Assembly: GCA_002470275.1 (NCBI GenBank)
Contig: DKNY01000026.1
Span: forward strand, 1 to 57,950
Origin: Gammaproteobacteria bacterium UBA7376
Lineage (GTDB): Bacteria > Pseudomonadota > Gammaproteobacteria > Pseudomonadales > Azotimanducaceae
Length of the DNA: 57,950 nucleotides
Direction: 5' to 3'
The position numbers were made by a program, and so were the translations under genes. The notes under the pieces were generated by a model. It was not told the origin of the DNA. It searched no databases and saw only the letters and a list, made by a program, of their open reading frames with translations. Shown in pieces: positions 51,250-57,950 of the stretch (the first letter of the stretch is position 1; every line of letters starts with the position of its first letter).

Positions 51250-52667
51250 TAGGCCATACCTATACCGGGGTAGTCGATAGTTGGGGTCGCGGCCTCAAAT
51301 GCGGCCCCTAACTGGAGCAGGCGGCTTTCCTGCAGCCGAGCGCCAATAAGCTGTATCGACCCGGGCAGACCTATCGAGTCCCGGGCAAAGGGCAGGCTGA
51401 GGGTGGGATGGCCTGAATAATCAAAGGGGGCGGTGAAGATCAGGAAGTTTGCCCCCTCCTCCGATGATTCTACGGCTTGGGTCATCCTCTGGGCCGTGGG
51501 GGTGGTCATTGTCATCCCTGGGGCGATGATGGCGTCTAGCCCAAGCAGGATTTGATCAAGTGCCTGCCGAAAGGTCACGCGCTGCGCTTCTAGCGCCTCA
51601 TAGTCCGACGCCGAGACGCTCAAACCCCGCTCAATAAGGAAAGCCAGCTCCGGGCCATATTCTTCTCTGCGGGCAGGGTAAAGGTGGCGGTGGGCGTCGG
51701 CACACTCCCGAGCACAGGTTTGCGGCCAGCCGTCAGCGAGCGTGCGTGCGCTTGCAGGCATCTGCATGGGGACGATTGCTGCCCCCAGTGACTGCAGGAT
51801 CTTCATCGCTTCCTCAATCCAGGTCACCACCTGGGGATCAACACCATCGCTCACGTAGGAGAAGTCCACGCCTATACGTACGCCGTCCAGGTCCTTTGTG
51901 TTCCACAACTCAGCGACATAGTTGGGCACCGGCACATTGAGCGAAGTTTCGTCCTGCGGGTCATAGCCCGCGATCGCGGTCAGCATGCGGGCGGCATCTT
52001 CTACGGTTCGGGTCATCGGACCAATATGATCTAGGGAACTGGCCAATGGAAACGCGCCGTGCAAGCTGACCCGGCCATAGGTCGGCTTGAGGCCGACGAT
52101 GCCACAACAGGCGGCGGGAAAGCGAATGCTGCCCCCGGTATCTGAACCCAAGGCCCCAAAGCAAAGCCCTGATGCCACCGCGACGCCTGAGCCGGAGGAC
52201 GAAACGCCTGACCAGGCCGCCGCCTGCCAAGGGTTAATCGGTGCCTGAATCGAGGGATGATGATTGCCGAAGGCGCCCTCCGTAAGCTGCGTCTTAGCAA
52301 TCAGGATAGCCCCCGCAGCACGCAGCCGCGTCACCACGGTGGCGTCATAATCCGGACTGAAGCCCGCCATCACGCTCGTACCCGACGCGGTGGGCGTGTC
52401 CTTCGTGAAGAGTAGGTCTTTGATCGCGATAGGAACGCCATGCAGCGGTCCCAGGGGAACGCCCTCCTCACGCAGGCGGTCGAGCTTCGCTGCCTGCTCC
52501 AACGCACTGTTATCCAGTATTCGCGCAAAGGCATGGGTTTGAGAATCCAAAGTATGAATGCGATGAAGCATGCGCTGAGTTAGTTCAAGAGCCGACAGGG
52601 CGCCGCTCTTCAGGTCTCTTGCCGTTTGCGAAAGCGAGGCGAAGGGTTGCAGGTGAGGACCACTCAT
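51249..52667 (-). CDS. Amidase signature family hydrolase
   Basis: A second amidase, 472 residues. GPLHGVPIAIKDLLFTKDTP carries the catalytic Lys, and SGVSSSGSGVAVASGLCFGA with SDTGGSIRFPA the Ser-cisSer pair. First gene of the operon with the CmcJ-like and DUF2147 genes. The one-base stop/start overlap shows tight coupling. Sequence is not close to the other two amidases here, so they are not recent duplicates. Substrate unknown. Confidence 0.9.
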   Translation of the reverse strand: MSGPHLQPFASLSQTARDLKSGALSALELTQRMLHRIHTLDSQTHAFARILDNSALEQAAKLDRLREEGVPLGPLHGVPIAIKDLLFTKDTPTASGTSVMAGFSPDYDATVVTRLRAAGAILIAKTQLTEGAFGNHHPSIQAPINPWQAAAWSGVSSSGSGVAVASGLCFGALGSDTGGSIRFPAACCGIVGLKPTYGRVSLHGAFPLASSLDHIGPMTRTVEDAARMLTAIAGYDPQDETSLNVPVPNYVAELWNTKDLDGVRIGVDFSYVSDGVDPQVVTWIEEAMKILQSLGAAIVPMQMPASARTLADGWPQTCARECADAHRHLYPARREEYGPELAFLIERGLSVSASDYEALEAQRVTFRQALDQILLGLDAIIAPGMTMTTPTAQRMTQAVESSEEGANFLIFTAPFDYSGHPTLSLPFARDSIGLPGSIQLIGARLQESRLLQLGAAFEAATPTIDYPGIGMA

Positions 52668-52702
52668 AAAGACACTCGATCAGGCGGGCGATAGGCCTTA
52701 GT

Positions 52703-53509
52703 TTAACGTGCCTGAGCACCATTGAAGAGGGGAATCATGCGCTCGCGCTCGCAGTCCAAGGGCAGCCCGCCCTGCACCGTAGGCAGTGTGGGCAACTTGG
52801 CGTCCGGAGCCGCCAAGGAAGGTCCGAGAATGTGCAGCAAGAAGTCCATGCAGGACAGGCGCGCTAATTTCTTATCGTCTGAACCAACCACGTGCCAGGG
52901 TGCCCAGTTCCGATCCGTGTGGTCGAACATTCGCTCAATATAGTCGCTGTATACGGACCAGCGAGATCGGGCCTCAATATCCACGGGGGACAGCTTCCAT
53001 CGCTTTGCAGGATTTTCGGAACGCGCCCGCAGTCGACGCTCCTGCTCCTCTGCACTGATGGTGATCCAGAACTTGATGATTTGAATGCCGTCCTCCACCA
53101 AGAGTTTCTCCAGTGCAGGTACGGTTTGAATAAAATGCCGATACTGATCCGAACTACAGAACCCCATCACGGGTTCAACGCAGGCCCGGTTGTACCAGGA
53201 CCGATCAAAGAGAACGATTTATCCGGCTGCCGGGAGGTGCTGAAGGTAGCGCTGGAAGTACCATTGTCCCGTCTCCACGTCAGACGGCTTGGGCAGCGCC
53301 ACGATCCGCGCACCACGCGGATTGAGCGGTTCGGCAATACGCTTAATCATGCCGCCCTTGCCCGCGGCATCTCGGCCTTCGAAAATAATGAGTACCCGAC
53401 GCCCAAGGGCCTGAATATCCCTTTGCGCCAGGGCGAGCTGCTGCTGAAGAAGAGAAAGCTGCTGTTTGTAGTCCGTTTTAATCATGCCGGGGACCCCTAG
53501 AGCATCCAT
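52703..53509 (-). pseudogene. ppk2: PPK2-family polyphosphate kinase with in-frame stop codon
   Basis: Two frames join in the same phase, separated by one TAA. The first part has the Walker A motif FEGRDAAGKGGMIKR and ends QWYFQRYLQHLPAAG. A TAA (53219-53221) then replaces the Glu codon normally next in AAGEIVLFDRSWYNRA, and the frame continues unchanged: IVLFDRSWYNRACVE (Walker B), then NPAKRWKLSPVD. A single G-to-T change of GAA explains it. Full length would be about 268 residues, normal for PPK2. Truncation at codon 97 removes the Walker B and lid, so the product should be inactive unless the stop is read through or is an error. Alternative start ATG 53485. Confidence 0.85.
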
Positions 53510-53554
53510 ATCCACCAAGGGCCCCACGCAGAGCCGATGGGTGGTTATCGGCGG

Positions 53555-55132
53555 CTAGCTATCGAGCTGTTGGCCTTCCTTCCACTCAGCAGGACGCTCC
53601 GCGGGTGCCGCCTTGCCGTTGATTGACTTCCACAGCGACAGCGACAATAGAATCATTACGCCGTAAAGCGGGACAGAGGCCAGCACCACGGCGGATTGCA
53701 GGGGCCTCAAACCGCCCAGGTAAATTAGCGTAATAGGGAGCAGCCCCAGCAGAAACGCCCAAAAGACTCGATGCCAACGCTCGGGATGTTCCCCCTCCTT
53801 CAATTCTTTGGTTGCTGTGGCTGCCAGGGTGTAAGACGCCGAGTCGTAGCTGGTGGCGGCAAAGATAATGCACACCAGCGTGAAGAGAACTAGGACAAAG
53901 GCCGCCAGCGGCAGGGTTTTCAGTACCCCAACGATGGTTGCTGGCGCGCCCTGAGTCTTCATCGATTCGATGACGGGGAAAAGCTGATTTAGCTCAAGAT
54001 AAATTGAATAGTTACCCAGGACGGTAAAGAAGAAAATGCAGCCCAAGGTCCCAAAGCCGATGCTGCCAAGGATTAGCTGCCTGAGCGAGCGCCCGCGTGA
54101 GATTTTGGTAATGAAGATGCCCATGTAAGGGCCCAATGCCAGCCACCAGGCCAAGTAAAATACCGTCCAGTTCTCCACCATGGTGTCGCTGGCCAAGGCG
54201 TCGGTATAGGTACTCATGCGCACGAAGTTCTGCAGCATGTGACCGATACCCTGCCAGCCCAGCTCAACAATAAAGAGCGTTGGGCCGACGATCAAAATGA
54301 ACAGCAACAGCATCAACGCCAGCACCACATTGGTATCACTCAGACGTCTGATGCCTTTCTCTAAACCCAACCAAACACTCCCGGCAAAGATAGAGGTGAC
54401 GATCAGGATGACCACCAAATCAAGGGTGAAGCCCAGAGCCACCGAATCCAGCCCAAGGATCTCCGTTGCACCCCGTCCGATCAGCGGTATGGAGAGTCCG
54501 ATACCGATGCTGCAGGCGCCCACCAGGCCCACTACGAAGAGCAAGTCTATGGTCTTTCCCAAGGGCCCTCGGGTCAGGGACCCAAGGAGCGGTTCACAGG
54601 CCGCACTCAAACGGAGCGATTTGCTCTTCCCGGTATAGTAGGTATAGGCCACAGCCACGCCTGGCAGCGTATAGAAAGCCCACCCCATGATGCCCCAGTG
54701 GTAAATGGGATAGCTGACTGCCCAGTTCAGCGCTTCCGAGGAGGCGGCGGCCACGGAGAATGGAGGGGCCTGATAGTAAACTGTCCACTCCACGGTTCCC
54801 CAATACAGCACGCTGGTGCCAATACCCCCGCAAAACAACATAGCGGCCCAACTCAGGGTGGAGAATTCCGGGTGATAACCGCCCAGTCGAATGTCCCCAT
54901 GCTTGCTCAAGGCCAAATAAAGGAGGAATCCAAGGGTGCAGACGGCTCCGATAATGTAGAACACGCCGAGTTTGGTCGTTACGTAATTGAAGCCAACGCC
55001 GAGAATTTCCTTTCCCTGTTCGGGAAATAGCGCCAGAGGAAGGCAGAGAGCAATGATCGCAAAAACGCTGCCGAGAAAAATATCACGATCCAGACGCTCG
55101 CCAAGGCGACTAAAAAGGGTCTGCATAAGCAT
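53555..55132 (-). CDS. BCCT family transporter (betaine/carnitine/choline type)
   Basis: A 525-residue twelve-helix secondary transporter. The helix-8 signature lies in MVENWTVFYLAWWLALGPYMGIF, and the Trp-rich substrate box is GTVEWTVYYQAPPF and HWGIMGWAFYTLPG. BCCT proteins take up betaine, choline or carnitine driven by sodium or proton gradients, often for osmotic balance. The exact substrate is open. No long osmosensing C-terminal domain. Lies 45 bases before ppk2 on the same strand. The ribosome site is poor. Confidence 0.95.
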   Translation of the reverse strand: MLMQTLFSRLGERLDRDIFLGSVFAIIALCLPLALFPEQGKEILGVGFNYVTTKLGVFYIIGAVCTLGFLLYLALSKHGDIRLGGYHPEFSTLSWAAMLFCGGIGTSVLYWGTVEWTVYYQAPPFSVAAASSEALNWAVSYPIYHWGIMGWAFYTLPGVAVAYTYYTGKSKSLRLSAACEPLLGSLTRGPLGKTIDLLFVVGLVGACSIGIGLSIPLIGRGATEILGLDSVALGFTLDLVVILIVTSIFAGSVWLGLEKGIRRLSDTNVVLALMLLLFILIVGPTLFIVELGWQGIGHMLQNFVRMSTYTDALASDTMVENWTVFYLAWWLALGPYMGIFITKISRGRSLRQLILGSIGFGTLGCIFFFTVLGNYSIYLELNQLFPVIESMKTQGAPATIVGVLKTLPLAAFVLVLFTLVCIIFAATSYDSASYTLAATATKELKEGEHPERWHRVFWAFLLGLLPITLIYLGGLRPLQSAVVLASVPLYGVMILLSLSLWKSINGKAAPAERPAEWKEGQQLDS

Positions 55133-55447
55133 TCGTTCATCAAAGGAGGAGTCCCTACACTAGACCACCAGCGGTGAATTGCAAGGCAACGCCAAATATC
55201 CACGCATGCGCACATACCGAGGTCAAAGCTGTGACCATCAATTAAGGCCCGCCTCCTGACTCGCGCTGGGACCGATAGGCTGCGACGAGCCGGGTGATTG
55301 AAACGAATCAGAATCCCACGCCGGCCCTCAAAACTTAGCGCCAGACGCGAGTTTGGTCTACCTTAGCGTCTTGACCAGGAAGGGCCGTCAGATTTGCGAG
55401 CTTAAGACGAGTGACATGCGACAACAAAAAAACCTAGGGCGACGACA
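55133..55447. other. Divergent intergenic region, BCCT transporter / hydrolase
   Basis: About 315 bases between divergent starts. A minus-strand TTGCAA-16 nt-TAGTGT pair (around 55180-55155) is a possible promoter for the BCCT gene. AAAGGAGGA at 55142-55150 on the plus strand looks like a ribosome site but has no start codon behind it. No RNA gene or hairpin with T-tract was recognised. Confidence 0.4.
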
Positions 55448-56389
55448 GTGACGCAAAGGCCCCATTGCCAAACCTTCTATCTGCAGCGTCAGGGGCACTC
55501 TATTTTTTGTCACCAGTGGCATTGCCGCTCACCTGCCCGCGCGAACATCCTGATCTTGCATGGTATGGGGGAACATGGTGGCCGCTATGGTGAGTTGGCC
55601 GCTGTTCTGAACGATGCCGGATTCAACGTTTTAGCTCCGGACCAAAGAGGCCATGGGCGCAGCCTGCACCCGCTTTGCCACCCTGGCGACCTGGGTTTTC
55701 AGGGCTGGCGTGAGACCCTGCGAGACGTGGATTTCCTGCACCGCCACCTGGCCCAGGAAAATCAGCTCCCCACCGTCTTGCTCGGCCACAGTATGGGCGC
55801 CATTCTCGCTCAGCAGTATATTTGCGAAACGGCGAACTCGCTGTCGGGAGCAGTCCTGAGTGGCTCCCCAGGCGCCATTGGCGCTGTGGGTGCCTTTACC
55901 CTGAGCCGAATCGCACGCTTCGATGCCTGGCGTTTTAATCCGGGCGCAGCAAGCCCCGTGTTCCGTAAAAATCTCTTTGCGAGAAAAAACCGCAGCTTCA
56001 AGTCGGACGCTAAGGATTCAAATGACTTCGCCTGGCTCTCCCGGGATAGCGCAATCGTCCGGGACTATGTTAAGGACCCATTCTGTGGTGCCGTCCTGAG
56101 CGCTGGAGGGCTTGCGGATATGTTTATCAGCCTATACCGAGGCAGCAGCCTGCCCTTTATCAGAAAGATTAATAAAACCCTCCCCCTCTACGTCTTCTCG
56201 GGTGAGAAAGATCCCGTGCATAACCGGACATTAACGCTACGCTGGTTGATCAGACGCTATCGCAAAGTAGGCCTCGACCCTCAACTCCGGCTGTATTCCG
56301 GTGGCCGTCACGAAATGCTAAATGAAACCAATAGGCAGGAGGTCTACCGAGACCTCATTCACTTCCTTGACGGGCTGAGTGATGACTAG
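55448..56389 (+). CDS. Alpha/beta hydrolase, monoacylglycerol lipase-like
   Basis: A 313-residue serine hydrolase of the Hydrolase_4 type. Motifs: LHGMGEHGGRYGELA (oxyanion), DQRGHGRS, nucleophile elbow GHSMGA (Ser near residue 115), Asp in SGEKDPVHN and His in GGRHEMLNE. Most like lysophospholipase/monoacylglycerol lipase. The GTG start at 55448 has no strong ribosome site. Overlaps the next amidase gene by eight to eleven bases. Confidence 0.88.
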   Translation: MTQRPHCQTFYLQRQGHSIFCHQWHCRSPARANILILHGMGEHGGRYGELAAVLNDAGFNVLAPDQRGHGRSLHPLCHPGDLGFQGWRETLRDVDFLHRHLAQENQLPTVLLGHSMGAILAQQYICETANSLSGAVLSGSPGAIGAVGAFTLSRIARFDAWRFNPGAASPVFRKNLFARKNRSFKSDAKDSNDFAWLSRDSAIVRDYVKDPFCGAVLSAGGLADMFISLYRGSSLPFIRKINKTLPLYVFSGEKDPVHNRTLTLRWLIRRYRKVGLDPQLRLYSGGRHEMLNETNRQEVYRDLIHFLDGLSDD

Positions 56390-57815
56390 CGCCGTACCCA
56401 AGCCCATCTGGCAGGATGCGCTCTCCCTCTGCCGCGACCTACAGAGCGGGCGCACCCAAGCCATGGACGTCATGGCGAATGTTTATGACCGCATTGAGCA
56501 GATCAATCCAACAATCAACGCCATCGTCAACCTCTTACCCAGGGCTCAGGCTATGTCCTTGGCTCGCGCAGCTGATGGCGTACCCCTGGAAAACCGAGGC
56601 CCCCTGCACGGACTACCCATGGCTCCCAAGGATGCGGTGGCGGTTGCAGGGTTTCCCACCAATTGGGGTTTTCGCCCGTTCTCTCAGCCTGTGGAGAGCA
56701 AGGACGATCCCATGGTCTCACGCCTGCGGACGGCTGGTGCGATCTTCATCGGGCACAGCAATATGCCGGAATTTGGGCTCGGCTCGCATACCTTTAACGC
56801 CCTTTTCGGACATACCCTCAACCCCTATGACCTGACGAAAACGCCCGGGGGCAGCAGCGGCGGGGCTGCAGCCGCGCTAGCGGCCAGGCTGCTACCCCTT
56901 GCGGACGGCAGTGATCTAGGGGGATCTCTTCGAAATCCAGCCAGCTTTTGCAACGTCGTTGGCCTGCGTCCCAGCATTGGACGCATGCCCTTGAATCGAG
57001 GATTTGGCTGGTACGGTCGGCTGGCGACTACCGGACCCATGGCCACAAACCTCCGCGACCTGGCGCTGCTCTTCTCGGTCATGGCCGGGCCAGATGAGGC
57101 TGACCCCATGAGCCTGGACGAGCCCGGCCATGCCTTTCTGGACGCTTTGACGCCTTATCCTACATCCGCGCCTTTAAGGGTCAGGGTGAGCCGAGACCTC
57201 AATGGGCTACCCGTGGAGTCATCGGTCACCGCGATCGTGGAGGCTGCTGCATCGACCTTCACCGACCTGGGCGCAGACGTATCCTATGGCGAGCCGGACT
57301 TAACTGGGGCCATGCAAATCTTCCAGGTACAGCGGGCCGCAGGGCTTAGAGTTCTGGGCCAAACCCTGGATCAAAGGCTGCCCCAGTGGCGGGACGAAGC
57401 CAAGGACACCGCCATCTGGAATATCGAGAAGGGCCTGGCGCTGACGGTGGATGAAGTGCTTCAGGCCGAACTCAGTCGGACAGCGCTCTATGCCCGAGCC
57501 GCCGCCTTTTTCCAGGATGTGGATGTCCTCATCCTGCCCGCAGCACAGGTGCAACCCTTTGATAAGAACGTGGACTGGGTCCGCAGCATCAATGGCAAGC
57601 CCATGGCAACCTATCTAGACTGGATGTCCATCTGCTGCATGATTTCGGTCACCGGCTTTCCCGCACTCTCAATACCCGGCGGCTTCACTGAAAACGGCCT
57701 CCCCGTGGGTATACAAATGGTCAGCGGACCGCGCCAAGACCTGCACCTGATGCGGATTGCACATTTATTTGAGCAACGGACATCCTACGCTCTTCAACGA
57801 CCCGACCTAGCCTGA
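56382..57815 (+). CDS. Amidase signature family hydrolase
   Basis: Third amidase of the window, 477 residues from ATG 56382 (GTG 56379 also in frame). Catalytic Lys in GLPMAPKDAVAVAG; Ser-cisSer pair in TPGGSSGGAAAALAAR and DGSDLGGSLRNPA. Translation is coupled to the lipase-like gene, so the two may act on the same amide- or ester-linked lipids. Not GatA by length and context. The last 135 bases of the window hold no gene. Confidence 0.9.
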   Translation: MTSAVPKPIWQDALSLCRDLQSGRTQAMDVMANVYDRIEQINPTINAIVNLLPRAQAMSLARAADGVPLENRGPLHGLPMAPKDAVAVAGFPTNWGFRPFSQPVESKDDPMVSRLRTAGAIFIGHSNMPEFGLGSHTFNALFGHTLNPYDLTKTPGGSSGGAAAALAARLLPLADGSDLGGSLRNPASFCNVVGLRPSIGRMPLNRGFGWYGRLATTGPMATNLRDLALLFSVMAGPDEADPMSLDEPGHAFLDALTPYPTSAPLRVRVSRDLNGLPVESSVTAIVEAAASTFTDLGADVSYGEPDLTGAMQIFQVQRAAGLRVLGQTLDQRLPQWRDEAKDTAIWNIEKGLALTVDEVLQAELSRTALYARAAAFFQDVDVLILPAAQVQPFDKNVDWVRSINGKPMATYLDWMSICCMISVTGFPALSIPGGFTENGLPVGIQMVSGPRQDLHLMRIAHLFEQRTSYALQRPDLA

Positions 57816-57832
57816 TCCCGTCACGGATGAAC

Positions 57833-57883
57833 AGAATTCTCCAAGCCTAAATTGGTCGTGATACGTTAGAATTTCTCCAGGCT
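57833..57883. repeat. Imperfect direct repeat downstream of the last amidase
   Basis: AGAATTCTCCAAGCCT (57833-57848) recurs as AGAATTTCTCCAGGCT (57868-57883), about 35 bases apart. Short and imperfect; may be chance. Confidence 0.25.
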
Positions 57884-57950
57884 CTGCCGCTTGCTTCGCG
57901 TCGGGACCGAATAACCACATACCTCAGCCCTGGATAACGATAGCCGCGCT

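Noticed and set aside
55142..55150. Perfect ribosome-binding-like AAAGGAGGA
   Set aside because: No start codon at workable distance on the plus strand; not a gene start.
1..57950. CRISPR arrays, tRNA, rRNA, insertion sequences
   Set aside because: Looked for regular repeats, cloverleaf-like ends and transposase motifs by eye; none was found. A tRNAscan or IS search could still find weak cases.

Overview
The window looks like one chromosome segment of an aerobic, probably marine or aquatic, gammaproteobacterium. The support is a glnS-type glutaminyl-tRNA synthetase, a slyX gene, a Pseudomonas-type 533-residue isocitrate lyase, TesB, many lipid and CoA enzymes, TRAP and BCCT transporters, and dense coding with short overlaps. 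The genus cannot be fixed from the sequence. No rRNA, tRNA, CRISPR array, phage module or insertion sequence was recognised.

Layout. 1-4.9 kb (minus): a POT peptide transporter cut by the window edge, HMG-CoA lyase overlapping a methyltransferase, and glnS. 5.0-10.0 kb: a periplasmic transglutaminase-like protein, tesB, a 2-oxopent-4-enoate hydratase-family protein and isocitrate lyase with a clear terminator. 10.1-15.5 kb: a small HTH regulator, a ThDP enzyme, a zinc-free MDR reductase and a coupled pair of acyl-CoA dehydrogenases that probably form one heteromeric enzyme. 16.0-20.1 kb: YjbQ and a four-gene TRAP transporter of the TatT-associated type. 20.4-28.1 kb: a crotonase, glucokinase, a peptide ABC transporter lacking local ATPase genes, a glycosyltransferase, a polysaccharide deacetylase and slyX.

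28.2-33.9 kb holds a complete core set for coenzyme F420: npdG-cofE-cofD-cofC-cofGH, tightly packed and in the order used here. 33.9-41.0 kb has an MFS exporter, a short terminated transcription unit, and a sugar catabolism cluster (two TIM-barrel isomerases, a Gfo/Idh/MocA dehydrogenase and an aminotransferase) around a divergent promoter with a strong palindrome, then a fatty acid desaturase.

41.1-48.7 kb is a plus-strand run ending in mevalonate-pathway genes: diphosphomevalonate decarboxylase, phosphomevalonate kinase, and one 749-residue protein that fuses class II HMG-CoA reductase to mevalonate kinase. An isoprenylcysteine-methyltransferase-like membrane protein follows. 48.7-57.9 kb has a membrane hydrolase, a DUF2147/CmcJ-like/amidase operon, a PPK2 polyphosphate kinase gene interrupted by an in-frame stop codon, a BCCT transporter, and a lipase/amidase pair.

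The two most notable items are the HMGR-mevalonate kinase fusion and the F420 operon in a gammaproteobacterial setting. The window gives F420 synthesis and reduction (NpdG) but no recognisable F420-dependent dehydrogenase, so the consumer enzymes lie elsewhere. HMG-CoA is addressed in both directions: HMG-CoA lyase (1.6 kb) and HMG-CoA reductase (46 kb).
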